DNA of 64,000 nucleotides from Nereocystis luetkeana. Its lineage: Eukaryota > Sar > Phaeophyceae > Laminariales > Laminariaceae. Of this stretch, positions 1 through 39,764 are shown in pieces. The notes below the pieces were generated by a model. That model did not search any database and was not told where the DNA came from. It saw only the letters and a list, made by a program, of their open reading frames with translations. Location: assembly GCA_031213475.1 (NCBI GenBank), contig JARUPZ010000010.1:6612776-6676775 (forward strand), given 5' to 3'. Made by a program: the position numbers and the translations under genes. Position 1 is the stretch's first letter. Every line of letters begins with the position of its first letter.

Positions 1-2420
1 TGGTCCTGCGATCCCCAACGTATTTAGGCCCCAGGGATAGAGGAGTCCATCCTGGCGCCCATCATCGCGGTCGTCAGGTCTCCCTCCGAGCCCCGCTGCC
101 GTAGCGCGCAGTCCGGGGTCTGCCTGAAGTGCCGCTTCTAGCTATTCCCGTTTTTCATGACGAACTGCGCATCCCCTAGCGCCGCAGAGCAGCGGCGCCT
201 GCGCCCCGCCTCGCCTGGCTGCATTCACCACGCACCGCGCATGCATTGCACATTGGCGTCCATAGGGTACCCCCACCTCCCTGGTGCTGGCCCTCCTCTT
301 TCTCCGTCCCCTCCTTTTCTTACGAAGTTCACTCCCATCATCGCCGCCCCCTTCCTCGCCAGGGGCCGGGGGCGGCTCGCCGCTCCCGGGTTGAGAGATT
401 ATCTCCCGACTCGTGGCGGCACCTCTTCCACTTATCGCTGCTCGTGACCCCCTTCCAGATCCGCGCGGTCGACCTCGCCTGCCTCTTACGCTCACCCCAT
501 CCCCTACTGCGCCGGTGGGCGTGGACGCAGTTGCTCCAGTTGTTGCCGGGGTGATACTGGGCTGTGTCACAGGGGGGGGCGAGCGTCCCGGCGCCGTGGC
601 CTCCCTGTCCCTTGCGGTGTGGAAGTTCCCCGGGGCTACCGAAGCACCATGTCCTGGCTCCGCCTGCCCTCTGCCCTCTTACCCCCGGTTCGCCTCCTGA
701 CGATGGAGCTTCACCTTCCGGTGGTGTCACTCCCGCTGCTAAAGGGTATCTCTCCCGCGCCGGGTCCGTCCCTTCCGTTGTGGCTCCCGCCGTCGTTGGA
801 GTGGCGTTGGGCTGTCTCAGGAGGGGGGGCAAGCGTCCCGGTGCCGTGGTATTCCCATCTCCGGCAGTGCAGAAGTTCTCCGCGGCAACATAACCAGCAT
901 CTCCTGGCTCTGCCTGCCCCTTTACTCGCGGGTCGCCTTCAGACACCCGAAGCCTCTCCTACTGATGGCGTCACCCCCGCTGCTAACGGGCCACTCTCCA
1001 GTGCCGGATCCATTCCCTCCGCTTCTTCCCCCGCCACCGTCGGAGAAGGGAGCAGTGCGTTCGCTGGTTCAAACACGTTCATGGGCCCTAGGGTCCCCGC
1101 CGCCGTCGGAAAAGGAGGCAGCGCCTCCCCTGCTTCCAGCGCGTTTCGGACCCCTAGGTTCCACGTCGTCAACCGGTCTTCCCACGTGGAGTCGAGGCCC
1201 GCCAGAACCCTTGATGGAGGATGTAGTTGGGCGCGACACGAGCACCATCGGTTGCGTCGGTTGCGCTGTCGGTGGCATAGTGGGCCACGGCGGTTGTTGC
1301 TGCTGCGGTGGTGGTAGCTGCGCAAGCCCTGGTGTCTGGGGTGTTACCTCTCCCGGTACGGGCAAACCTTCTATGACGGGTGTTCTTGACCCCCCAAGGG
1401 AAAAGGGGGTCGGTCAGGGGTGGCCCCGGTTCCGTTGTCGGCAACTGCGATGAACCAGGGGTATCTGGGGATTCTTCCAGCAACGACGGAAGTACTGGCT
1501 GCGAAAACGTTGCCAACGGCGCCATCCGCGCTATTGTTGGCTGTTGAGGGGGCGCCCTATGGACTGGCTTAGTGGGGAGCTGCTTCTCCCCCCCCCCCCG
1601 CCCGATGATTGTGCGCTGATGGCAGCAGCTATTCGGGTGCGCGCCGTCGTTCTGGAGGAGATAAGCCCCTCTCCAGGTGCACTCGTCTTGTCCCGTCGTC
1701 CTTCACCTGTGGCCGTTCCCGCACCTGTGGACGATCCTAGTGGTGCCGCCACTCCGTTGGAACCTCTGACATATGTGGTACCGCTGTTGGGTTGGCGGTG
1801 ACCCCCTCTTGTCCCCATGCTAGCTATATCCCTACATGGTGGATTTTCCTCTCGAGGTATTTTCCTCTGAATAGAGTCAACTTCCATGGCATCGCGGCTT
1901 TCCTGACGTCGTCTCTCGCATGTTTCTCTCTGGGGGAGGGTTGGGGGGGGGACGTTCTTGAGTCCCGTGAACCCGCTGTAGCGCCCGGTGGAAGCGGGGG
2001 GGGAGGTCCAGGCCCTACTCCATTATGAGCTCTGCCACCGCCGAGCGCTGCCCGGCACCCTCGCTGACTACTCGCAGACGTGGGTCCCCGCAAGGGACCC
2101 CCTTCGGACGAGGCTCCCGACTTCTTGGCGGGTATCTTGAGACGTCGCACTCGAGTGCCTGCAGGTCAGTGCTGCACCTGGCGGTAGAGGGCGAGGAGAC
2201 GTTACCTCACTCTGAGCATAACCGCCTGTGAGAAGCGCCAGGTACCCCTGTTGATTCCCCGTAGGTGTGGGCCCCCCCGAGCGTCCCCTCTGGAACGCCC
2301 TGCTTACTGCGCGTTGGGCACTTTGATAACCACGACTTGAGTTCCGAGAATCCTGTATTGCGCCCGCTGGTTTCGGGGGGCAATGTATTGCCCTGCTACC
2401 AGCACCACTCCTGGAGCGAA
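1..2420. other. GC-rich degenerate repetitive region, no confident gene
   Basis: The sequence is much richer in GC than its surroundings and has many short open stretches on both strands coding for Pro/Ala/Gly/Thr/Arg-rich peptides. A unit of about 250 bp recurs (about 490-740, 790-960 and onward), sharing the stretches GGGGGGGCGAGCGTCCCGG/GCAAGCGTCCCGG and TCACTCCCGCTGCTAA/TCACCCCCGCTGCTAA. No domain was recognised. It could be decayed low-complexity coding sequence of a host gene or of a mobile element. Confidence 0.4.
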
Positions 2421-2495
2421 CATCATCATTAAAAGGGTGTTTTCGGGGGAAGATATGGTCGGTCGAGAGCCTTGCGAAAAGGCGATGTTCGACTT

Positions 2496-2610
2496 TATTA
2501 TTACGGGGGGACCATATTAAATAGGACCTACGGTGCAGACAAAAAAATGTATATTTCGCTATTTTTACTCACAATATTTGGTCCCACTTACTATGGTCCC
2601 CCGCAATAGC
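2496..2610. repeat. MITE-like element B, copy 1
   Basis: Inverted-repeat element whose ends read TATTACGGGGGGACCATATT and, at the other end, ACTATGGTCCCCCGCAATA, around an AT-rich core containing ACAATATTTGGTCC. It is one of six copies in this window and has no coding capacity. Confidence 0.75.
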
Positions 2611-2805
2611 ACCCTTGCTACCGTTGTCGAAAACGAGCGCTGACTTAAATAGCTAGACGGGTAGAGCCTTACCTCTGGTATAAAACAACGAATAAAAAAC
2701 ATTTTTTCAAGTTTTCGTTAAATCTCGCCCACTTCGTAAACGTTTCGATCTCCGGATCCCTCTCGCCACGTAGATACCACTAAACTGTACCTGGTAGGTT
2801 CAAGG

Positions 2806-3470
2806 CGCTCCGCTTCGCGGGCGGCGAAAGCCGCCCGCTACGCTCGCTCGAGCAAGTAAAACGGAACAACAAGGTGTGAAGTAGACAGGATGCTCACGAC
2901 GTGGCGTAATGGGTGACTTGCAAATGCCAAGAGTTTATATGCGCAGGAAGAAACACGCCTGGTTTGTGACGTGGTTAAATGGGCGACATGCAAATGCCAA
3001 GAGCTAAGTGGCGCAGGACAAAGCAAAAAAGCCGGCAAACAGCAGTCAACTTCAACACCTCACGGCTTTGCATCCTAGATTTTACACCGTAGAAAGAAAA
3101 ACTTTTGTGATTCGAATGATATCTTATGTGTACGTAACAGTAGCGCTGCGCTGCGCTGCTCATTGCGTGCGATTTGTGCGTTTAGTGTTACCATGTGTTT
3201 CTTCGTACTTCGTATGATACCCGGTATCTTGAAGTTAATGTGTGTGGCGGGGACTATCTCGTTCAGTTTTGACTGCCTTTCGATTCAGATTCGAGTTCCG
3301 TTTTTTTTTCGACTTTTTGTTTTTATTTTGAACCTCGGGCTATTATCTTGAATTCAATGCGTGGGGGGTTCTCTCGCTCGGTTCTGACGTTATGACTGTT
3401 TTTCGATTCTGACTCTAGTGTTGAAGATCCACTTTCTTGGCTTTTTTTACGACTCTTTAAAGAAATAACT
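2806..3470 (+). repeat. Interspersed repeat of about 0.7 kb, copy 1 of a pair
   Basis: Starts with a small GC hairpin (GCGGGCGGCGAAAGCCGCCCGC) and passes CTTGCAAATGCCAAGAG, a GCGCTGC run, and TCGTTCAGTTTTGACTGCC with TTTCGATTCAGATTCGAGT. The same order of landmarks occurs at 31265-32020 in the same orientation. No reading frame was recognised. Confidence 0.55.
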
Positions 3471-4149
3471 TCAAATTGGTGTGGTACTTTGGGCTTGGAT
3501 TCAGTGCCAGGTGAGTTGAGCTGGGTGTGATTTCCGATAGCACAAAATAAACGGAGTAAAGGGAAGAAGGGGGGGAAAAAAGAAGGAAGCAAGGAGAAAG
3601 ACAGGAATGTTCCACGAGTACTCGTAATCGAAAACGAACGCCCGGAAGGTTCCCTGAGAGAGGTGGAGTCAGGCGGGCGTGTTCCGAGCGTGGGAGCTCT
3701 GAGAGCGCAGCAAGGCCTTTTAATCAAGCGTCGCCAGGATAGATTTACTTGTTGAGATATATGCAACAAAATATATGTATGTGTAGTATGCAGGAGCACA
3801 CGATATCATCTACCAGGTATGCATAATACGTATGTCTCCAGCGCGAACTCTCGAAAAACAGCAAGTACATAAGTACGAAATCAGCGAAAAAAATAGACTG
3901 CCACACCTTGGACCTGCAGCTCTGCCTCTGCTTCACTTCGCGATCACGTGTAGGTTGCGGCTGATTTTTCGATTTCGAGTTGTTTTTTCATCTGTGGCTC
4001 GGGCGACGTCCCGTCACCCCGATTGAGATGCTGGAAGTCAACTCTGATAACGCCACACACGGGACACCCGATGAGGTGTGGTTTGGGCCATGACGATCGC
4101 CTCCGCGAGGGCTTTGACCTGATGCGTGTGGCATGGACGTAGCCGTTTC

Positions 4150-4290
4150 GAAATAAATTGTCCGTAGGTGACCATAGAGTGACCCTAATCGGACAGACAG
4201 ACAGACAGACAGACAAGTTTTCTGAATCCGTTTGAGAGACCACAAGTGGTACACTTGTGGAATACAAAAGTTCCCTACATTTCGGGGACC
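4150..4290 (+). repeat. Interspersed repeat with GTAGGTGACC start, copy 1
   Basis: The stretches GTAGGTGACCATAGAGTGACC and GAGACCACAAGTGGTACACTTGTGG match those at 59980-60065. This copy holds a short expanded GACA run at 4193-4215 that the other lacks. No coding content. Confidence 0.65.
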
Positions 4291-5507
4291 GAGTGGCACC
4301 ACACCACGGAAGCAATATGATATATCCAGCGGACGCGCAACGGGAGACTCGAAGTACAGCAGCAACATCGTCAATCTAGGCCATTTTGTGAGGACCGACG
4401 TCCGGTTCACCTGTACATTACAGTAGTGACGGCTGCCAGCTACTACAGTGCCTGTGAAATCGCTTGTTGGAACAGATGGGAACAACCAGTGTGGCCGGGT
4501 GCGGAGTATATAGTGCCGGTTGGTTGCCGCTATAATAGTGCCGGTGTTGTTGGCTGGCGCATGCCGGCACCATAGAGGGACCATGAGTGCTGCTGGATAC
4601 AACCGATACTGATTTTCGGAGATCTTTGGTCGGACTTCGCGGATCTCCCGACTTCAGATCTCGAAGTTCACCTGTAAGTAGCATGAAAAGAGACCCCTTT
4701 GTTTAAGGCGGCCATGTAAATTAGCAACTCGTTTCGCTCGTTAGAAGATAGGCAACACGCCACCTCTGCTCGAAAACCGCCTCCTCCGCCTCAACGAGAA
4801 ACGTTTATTTTTCCTCTCCTCCCCAAAACGCCGACCCACATATGGGCCGTCGGTGCAAAAAAAAAGCACACCACAACTCGTCGTTTGCCCCCGCGAGGCC
4901 GAGAATTTTTCGCCCTCAAACAGAGACGACGCAAAGCAAAACAAAACAAAACGAAACACCGAATGAGCGCGACAAAGAAAGAAGAAAAAATCGCGCGCTT
5001 CCTGCCAGCCTTGACACTATTCCGTCGGCCATTGACGCGCCTCCAATTTAGTGGCCTTCTTCGCTCCGGCAAGCAAAAATGATCCGCCTCCTGTCCCCCC
5101 CCCCCCCCCAACCCCCCCCCCTCCACTGATCTCCACTCCCCTCCCTTACCCCCGCCCCCCCTGCACCCCTCTCCCTCCCAACCCCCTCCTGCTTATCCGA
5201 TTGATTTGACTGCTGTGCCTATCGCCTACCTGGTCCCACTCCGATGGGAAGCCGAAGGACCGCCCTTTCATTACTACGGGGGGAACATAGCAATCGTAAC
5301 CAAGTATGGTGTAGTGAACATAGACGGATACCTGGTTTTGGGGTTCATCGCGGGTTCTCATTGCTATGCCCCCCCCCCCCCCCCCCCCCCCCGGAATCAC
5401 ACAAAATACACAAAACCGTCTGTACTTTTTCGGATAGAGTTGTCTTTTTTTTTACCGTAAGCTGGAGGAGGTCAACCCTTCAGGGGTATACTTGGTAGGG
5501 TGCAAAG

Positions 5508-5790
5508 TACGTACTCTGGGGGTACCCGGGTACCTACCCGAGTATGTACTCTGGGGGTGCCCAGGTACCTACCGGAATATGTACTCTGGGGGTACGCGGG
5601 TACCTACCCGAGTATGTACTCTGGGGGTACCTGGGTACCTACCCAAGTATGTCCTCCGGAGGTACCCGGGTATCTACCCGAGTATATACTCTGGGGATAC
5701 CCGGGTACCTACCCGAGTATATACTCTGGAGATAACCGGGTATCTACCCAAGTATGACCCAGACAACCAGACCCGGGTACCCCAGAGTAT
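5508..5790. repeat. Tandem repeat, about 35 bp unit
   Basis: About eight units of GTACTCTGGGGGTACC followed by GGGTACCTACCCGAGTAT. It lies just downstream of the dynamin stop, so it is probably in the 3' UTR or flank. The reverse-orientation relative is at 9375-9590, and partial copies are near 57310-57480. Confidence 0.85.
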
Positions 5791-5841
5791 ATACTCTACT
5801 CAACACGCCCTTGAAATCCTTGACCGTGTACCGTCTACCGT

Positions 5842-32721
<26,880 letters not shown>

Positions 32722-33447
32722 TCCCTCTTCCCCTCCAGCCGCCGCCTTCCGCTACCTCCCCTAGCTACCTCCTCCAGCAGGTCGCCGCCAGCCGCCTCTA
32801 GCCGCTCCTGCCGCTGGTGCAGCCGCTGATGCAAGCCGTCGATGCAGCCCCGTTCCTTTCCGTTGTCAAGCCTGCAACGGCTCTGAATCGCTTCCTGCCA
32901 CACGGAAAGCTGGCGGCGCAATACCTGTGTCCCCCGCTACTGCAACGCAAACGATGCACAAACCCGGCGAAAAATTAGGTGTTAAGAGACCTAGACCTGG
33001 CCGGCGCGATATCGGTCGGGTGTAACCGCCACTGCAGCGCAAAAAAAAAGTAAACCGGGCAACAGGAACATGACGGGTTTCAAAACGACGCAGCTACGTA
33101 GCGGGAACAGCTATGTACTGCCGTGCAGTATAACACGCGGGATAACACTTTCTCTCTCTCGAAGGAACTTCGTGGGTCAGTTCTCTCGACAATGGGGAAG
33201 GCGCAAAACGACGACCGATGCGTCTATGGAAATATTATATCGTCGAGATATTTCCAAAGCCACCATTTTCGATATGTGTGCCCCCCTCAAGGCATTCTTT
33301 GGAGAAACTAGGCTCGGAAGAATCGTCCTCGGGGGTTATTTATCTTGTCACCCGTGTGGTATACGAAGCATACGGTATAGCGGTTCGGGGTTTTCCTCGA
33401 GTACATTTTGCATTTGTGCTATACGGGGGACGGGGGTGGGGGGGTTA

Positions 33448-33632
33448 ACCCTTAACCCCTTTAGAACCGGAATCCCGTTTTGGGGACAAACCAGTCAATT
33501 ATTTAAGTAGTTTGTCCCCAAAACGGGACTGCGGTCCTAAAGGGGTTAAGGGGCTGCAGTCCCGTTCTGGGTGCAAACTACTTAGAATTTGAGTGGTTTG
33601 TCCCCAAAAGGGGACTGCAGTCCAAACAGGGT
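33448..33632. repeat. Two MITE-like A elements head to tail
   Basis: Two adjacent fold-backs, 33448-33548 and 33549-33632, each with ACTGC(A/G)GTCC ends and GTTTGTCCCC in the second half. They share the sequence GGGTTAAGGGG at the join. Confidence 0.8.
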
Positions 33633-35062
33633 AAAAGGTGCACGACACGTGTTTATAGGTAACAGATACCTACTGTATTTGGTATTTTTTTCTCATCACG
33701 TCACGTCGGCTTAAGATTAGTCCAACTAGATACTTGGTACGAATTATTCAACTCGGATGTTTCCGACGGGTTTACTTGACATCGCCCCCCCCTGCTCGGT
33801 GGCATAACAAGTACCAGGTACCAGGTATCAGGGAGAGTACAACACTACACGAAATGTGAGTTCTCCCGACACTTCACATCGAATTATAGTTGGGCCTTAA
33901 GGACACGCGAGGGGGGGGTACATGAAACCGCCTCCATGCCTCGACACCCCAACAAAGCAGTGTGTAAAACTGCTAGACGGGGACGTTAGACTACACGCCC
34001 TCCCCCCGCTATGAGCACGGCCTTCCACAACACCGTACCAACAATTTTATGTACGTAGCTCGTGCAAATAACATGAACTCGGCGCAAAGCGGACGGCAGG
34101 GATGGAATACGTTTTGTACTGTTCATCTAAACATGTGCGGAGGATTAGCCAATCAGATGGATGAAAACGGAATTTGACGTGACACAGAAGAACGTTATTG
34201 ATCGAAAGTTCCAGAGAACGGAGAATAACCACGTCCAAGGCAAGGTCGTGGGTCACGCAGACGAGCCCGATACTCACGCACTCATCAAAATTCAATATCG
34301 ATAATGAAAGTCAGTATCAGTATTCGATACGGCATCCACCATCATCATCAATACCAGGTGCCCGGTGTCGACTATTCCAAGGTTGTGTTCTGTAGGGCTG
34401 AGGGTTCCAGGTAAGGGTACCGAAGTAATACGATAACTTACAGTAGTTCCAGGTATTGTACGGGCATGTAAGCCTTACAGAACTCACAAACGTTCCGGGT
34501 AGGTACACGAATGTTGTACCCGTACCCGTACCCGCACCCGGCTATTTTAATGTGGCATACCCGCACCCCGAGTACTGTGCCGCGGGCGTACAGGACGGGA
34601 AAAATATCCCGGGTACACAACCTTGCACTTACGGGAGTTCCGGGTACGGATGTGGGGGTCTTACAGAACTCACAGACGTTCCGGGTACGGTATGGAAGAC
34701 TTACAGAACTCACAGAAGTCCCGGGTAGGTACGTATGCGAGTGTTCTACCCGTACCCGTCCCCACACCCGTTTTTTCTCCAAAGGGCATGCCGTAATTGA
34801 TGCAGGAAACCGCCCCGGATGATAGCTAAGTCGCGTTACATTTTTTCATCAAGGAGGGTGGTTTTTCAGTGGTGGGGTGGTACCTAACGTACCCCGGTGA
34901 TAACCCGCATGTTTTCCTCGAGCTTTGCAATATTTACCACCGGAGGGTGATAAGAGTACAGTGGGCAATATAAACACGCGGCATACCCACCCCGGCGGCA
35001 GGGGGGCGATAACAAGGGTTGATTCCGCAGGCCGCGGCAATTGGCACATTTTGACGCTCTTG

Positions 35063-35253
35063 GGAGGGGGTTGTACACACTATTATGCATGGCCGTACGA
35101 GTCGTATGACCATAGACCCTCGCATCCCAACAATGCTGGGACGGACGGGTTTTCACTGACCAGGCAGACATTGCTTGCACCAAGCGCGAAGCGCCGTGAG
35201 GTATTGGGCGGGTTGCATGAAGGGTGAGCTGCATCCTACTAAGAACCGCTTTG
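35063..35253 (-). repeat. Poly(C)-tailed SINE-like repeat, minus-strand copy
   Basis: Same landmarks as the 30160 copy in reverse, from GCATGGCCGTACGAGTCGTA to GGGTGAGCTGCATCCTACTA. Its C tail is short (G5 on the plus strand). Confidence 0.75.
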
Positions 35254-36033
35254 GGGTCGGCTTTTTTGCATATGGATGGCAGCGTCAGGGGGGAGATGAC
35301 AAGGGGAGTGAAACCGCATGCCACATTGATTGGCACCATTTCGGCGCCTCCAGTCGGTTACGAGGGGGGGTGATAGCAAGGTCTAGCAGCAACCATTGAG
35401 TTGGCGTATCACTTGATATTCTATCTTACGTTCGCATTGTCCTCGTACATGCGGTACAACGGCCATGGCACCGGTAATACCTCTCCCGCTAACGCTGTAA
35501 TCTGTATGACGACGATAATCAGAACCCGTGCGATAAACAAAGGGGAACGAGGAAACGGCCGAAAACGGAAAGGTAACCACAATAACAACAAAAACAAGAA
35601 ACCAAAAATAGCCAAACAACGCGAAATCTAAACAAACAAGGCACGGAACGGAACGGGACAAGACACAACTTGAAGTCTAGTGTGGGGGACCCTGGGGATG
35701 GCATCAATTACGTTGTTTGGAGGGCGTACCGGCCCAGGGGCGTGGTACCCAACGTCCACCGGTGGCAAACCTGCCTGTTAATTTAGTTATGCTTTTTCAT
35801 CACCCGGGAGGTCTCCTGTGGTGAGGTGGTATCCAAGAGAAGGGTGGAATGCTACGGTACGTCAGATACGGTACCCGTACCCCGAGTATTGTACCACGGG
35901 CGTGCAGAACATGCAGCACTTCCGGGTATGGGTATGAATGCCGTACATAACATACACTCTCACTTCCTACGCGGGTACGTAATACCCGGGAGAATACCCT
36001 GGGTATGGTTCTGTACGTACCCTACAAAGACTG

Positions 36034-36120
36034 CTATTGGAACTACAGTCCCGTTTTGCTGTTTGGGGACAAACTTTCAAAATTCTGAGTAGTTTGTCGC
36101 CAAAACGGGACTGCATTTCC
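36034..36120. repeat. MITE-like element A, copy 10
   Basis: GGAACTACAGTCCCGTTTTG and CAAAACGGGACTGCATTTCC form the arms. Confidence 0.75.
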
Positions 36121-36897
36121 ATGCTACAGCGAGTAGAAGGGTTAACGATGTAACACACCAGGTATTATCTCTCTCTGGCACGGGCTACTCTCCCTCTCAT
36201 ACTGGTACATACCTGGTACCTGTTACGTACGTAAGATACATACCAGGTACATAGTACCTGGATACCGGTTACCTGGTACCCCAGCGAGAATGATGCATCA
36301 TGGGGTCATCAGCGCCTGTGATTGCAGCACCACCTTGCAAGTATACTAGTGCAACATTTGGTGAAAGGTGGTGTTGCAGTTAGGGCCTCGCATATTTGCT
36401 CGAATATACATGGCTGGCTTCGGAAGCGATAGGCTTAGGGGGGGAGGGGGCAGTGCAGCGACTCGCGCAAGAAAAAGGTCGTGCTGCTTACTTCTTGCTG
36501 TGCTTATTATGATGAGCTGGAACATTCCAACCAAAATGAATGAGCGAACGTAGAGGGGGGGAGGACGTGCCTGTAGTTCGTCATTTGGAAGTTTGACTTT
36601 GCTGCGGCTGCTGTACGGGAAGATTAAACCACTAGTCTGCTGCAATACCAGTATACCAGTAAACTACTGTGTGTGGCCTATGGGGCATTATCTGTGCTCT
36701 TACAGCGAAAACTGCGCTTTTAGCTTGGAGCTGAACGAGTAATAGTCGGCGGAGAGCAAACGCTACAGGACTCTAGCGGGGGCATTGTCGCCGCACGCTG
36801 TCGCCTAAAAAAAATGCGGGGGATTCCAAACACTCCGGAGTGGCTCGAGGGCCTTCCTCATGCCCCGCAGCAGCCCTTGGGGCGGGTTTGACCGCCT

Positions 36898-36928
<31 letters not shown>
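36898..36928. repeat. CAG trinucleotide run
   Basis: About ten CAG/GCA triplets. No surrounding exon could be supported. Confidence 0.9.
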
Positions 36929-36929
<1 letters not shown>

Positions 36930-37851
36930 TAATACTGCTATTCGGGACAGCGGGCAGTCTAAAAGTGCTCGGCGTGCTTCGCTTCGCGACGAGGTAGTTT
37001 TCCGTGCACACACAAGAAGGAACTTGACCTCTCAAGAATTCATCTTGTAATTGCTTGCTTGGAATACTTCGCAGCGAACCGGCCCGTGTGAAGCGCATGG
37101 GTAGTCCGAACTCACCAACACACAGAGGCAACCTCCTGCTGGCCTGGTAATATGTTTTCCCCCCCTGGCTCCGGAAATTCGTACAGCTCACTACCTGGTA
37201 GACCGCTAGGAATAGCAGCACTCGTTTGCAGGAAAACGTGATTATTTGTGCTACTAGATAATGAGGCTTGAATGGAAGGGTATATTCTCCATATTTCCCC
37301 GGGGTAATATATCGTCAAATCTCTCCTCTCTCAAACCGCCGTGTGGCAGCCGAACACTTCGCTTCGCGCGGCCGTGTGCCTCTTTTCACCCGCAAACCCT
37401 CTAAACGTGGTGGACGAGAGACTGCGCCGGTGCCTTCGTCATACCCTTCGCGACGTCCTTATCATGGATCGCCGTTTGGAAAGAGGGCAGAGGGGAGGAG
37501 GAGGAGGAGGTGGAGGAGGAGGAGGAGGAGGAGGAGGAGGAGGAATGGAAACCAGGTGGGCTCGCCATCTTGGTTGACTGGTATATTTTCTGTCGCGGAG
37601 TATGCCCACACTGCCGGATAAAAACCCACGTGCAATCCTGCGTGACCCATCCTTCTTCTTGTATCACTGCCTCTTTCAGTAGCAACAGAAGAAGCAGCTG
37701 CAGTAGCAGCAGCAGCCCGTCCGTCCATCCGTCCTTCCGATACCGTCGTGCCCGCCCCCCCACCCCTCTCTTCTTTCCTATGTCTCCCGCCCAAAAACTG
37801 AAAATATGTTATCAAGAATTTTTCGGAAATTGTTGTCTTGTACGTACTCCA

Positions 37852-37933
37852 CGTTGTCCGAGAATGTAAGGATCGTGTTTCCTCGGTATGAAAACAAAAA
37901 TGGTTCTCACATTTTCGGACATTTTGGGCGCAC
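37852..37933. repeat. MITE-like element C, copy 2
   Basis: TGTCCGAGAATGTAAGGATC at the left and, inverted, TTCTCACATTTTCGGACATT at the right. Confidence 0.65.
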
Positions 37934-38260
37934 GAGTAGGAAATAAGAAACTGCCCAAGCGAGCATCCAGGTTGTTGCGCCAGAAACAACAAACCCCTCT
38001 CGACCTCGATTCTCGGTGGCACGAGCTGGGAAATGTTGGGTATTGGGCATCGTTGACGGAGGCAATGCCGTAACACAAAACGACAGACGCGATGAGGGGT
38101 CGATTTGCCCGCATTTATCCTCACTTCTCAGCAGTCAGGAAAGCAGGCTCCATCTATCCATGTCGGGTGTCTCTCTCCGTCTTGACGTACCTCTCTCTCC
38201 GTCTTGACGCACCTCTCTCTCTCTCACTTTCTCTGCCGATTCCTGCATTTGTACATGGTA

Positions 38261-38343
38261 CGCACCTATAGACGGAAATATAAGGAGCGCTTAATTTTCA
38301 ATATTAGCACTAGTCGGACCTTATAATTCCGTCTATAGTGGTA
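38261..38343. repeat. MITE-like element C, copy 3
   Basis: CCTATAGACGGAAATATAAGG and CCTTATAATTCCGTCTATAG are inverted ends about 80 bp apart. Confidence 0.7.
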
Positions 38344-38559
38344 CCTGGTACCTGCTATTATTAATAGGAAAACTATTTTTCTCTGTTTTTGCGAGGGTTT
38401 CCGCAAATATTTTTCGACACCTCACGTCGAATTGTTCAAATTGGGCCTAGAGTTGCACCCCGGCCTCAAAATTTGGAACCTGGTACCCGATCGGGTGGGG
38501 GGCGGTTGAGGCGGAACCGGAACCGGGTACCCGGGTCCCGGCAGACACGCGTACCCGGG

Positions 38560-38750
38560 TACCCGGTTTACCATACACTATTTGCTCCCCTTCTAGCGTT
38601 TGAGCGGCGGCGGATGAGGCGGACACGGATATCTGGGTACCCGTGTACCCGAGTACCCGGGTTACCATACACTATTTGCTCCCCTTTTTGCGTTTGAGCG
38701 GCGGCGTGGTAAGGCGGACACGGGTACCCGGGGTACCATACAATATTTGC
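38560..38750. repeat. Tandem repeat of about 110 bp with GTACCCGGGTACC cores
   Basis: Units contain ACCATACACTATTTGCTCCC, TTTGAGCGGCGGCG and a GGACACGGATATCTGGGTA-like stretch; about two and a half copies. Confidence 0.75.
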
Positions 38751-39019
38751 TAAACTTGTAGCTTTGGAGCGGCGGCGTGGTAGGCAAGGCAGGTATTAAT
38801 AGGGGTATTCTCTATTCTCGGTCTGTAGTCTGGCAAGAGGCGAGAGTTTAGAGGCAATCTATACCCCAGTCTTGGGGCCTCCGTACAGCACAATTGATGG
38901 GTACCTGGGGTACAAATACCCGCGGTTCCGTGAGTTGGACCGGGACGGTTCCGGTTCCGACGGTTCCGGGTACCCGCCACCGGGTACCCGGTTCTCAGTC
39001 AGACGGGGTGCAACTCTAA

Positions 39020-39764
39020 TTGGGCCCTCCCGACAGTGGGGGGGTACCTGGTACCGTCCCCCCCCTTACGCCTGTACAATATCTATGTAAAACCGAAACC
39101 AGGGGACGGTAGAGAGCCTCCCCCCCCTGCTTGATACAAGGCCTTCCACCATACTGTATTACTACTGTGAGGCGGGGCCTGCTGACCTCTAGGCTACAGC
39201 TGCGTCTGTAGTCTGGCTGCGGAGTTGCGGCCACTGCAGCAGCAATGAGTGATGCAAATGATCTATTCATATGAGTTCGCTCGAAGGTGGACCAGAAGGC
39301 CCCGAAAAGCCATGGGATCGGCAGGCTTGACTGGATGAGCACTACCTGAAGAAGGTCGACGGGAATGGAGATATCGCGTGTCGCTGTGGAAAAGACTTTG
39401 GCCACACGCGATATCTCCATTCCAGTCGACCTTCAGGCAGCGATCATCAAGCCAAGCCTGCCGACCCCATGGCTCTTCGGGGCCTCCTGGTCCACCTTCG
39501 AACGAACTCATAGATCCTTTGTATCATGCACTGCTGCTGCAGTGGCCGCAACTCAACAGCCAGACGCAGCTGTAGCCTAGAAGTCAGCAGGCCCCGCCTC
39601 ACAGTAGTAATGATACCTGGTAGTATGGTGGAAGGCCTTGTATCAAGCAGGGGGGGAACAACTTTCTACTGACCCCTGGTCTCGGCTTTACGAATATATC
39701 GTTCAGGCGTAGAGGGGGGGCGGTACAGGTACCCCCCCCCCTATGTCGGGAGGGCCCAATTTGA
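39020..39764. repeat. Large fold-back element, arms of about 360 bp, loop of about 23 bp
   Basis: The left arm 39020-39380 and right arm 39404-39764 are reverse complements at roughly 85-90% by eye. Landmarks: TTGGGCCCTCCCGACA / TGTCGGGAGGGCCCAA at the outside, CTTGATACAAGGCCTTCCAC, GAGGCGGGGCCTGCTGAC, and GAGATATCGCGTG / CACGCGATATCTC at the centre. The outer sequence GAATTGTTCAAATTGGGCC (38429-38447) is also inverted at 39757-39775, so the whole element may span 38425-39780. No coding frame. Confidence 0.85.

Larger units (their letters stand above)
2611..5495. other. Intergenic region with repeats, no gene seen
   Basis: Contains the 0.7 kb repeat, a repeat at about 4150-4290 shared with 59965-60080, A-rich and CT-rich tracts, and poly(C) runs near 5095-5130 and 5370-5392. 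No exon-like open frame with family similarity was found on either strand. Confidence 0.5.

Noticed and set aside
1-2420. A gag-like or low-complexity coding gene
   Set aside because: Composition is suggestive, but no domain was recognised and frames are short on both strands. Reported only as a region.
37462-38124. 220-codon minus-strand frame
   Set aside because: A large part is a GGA repeat read as poly-Leu plus a MITE-like element. No domain or splice context supports it.
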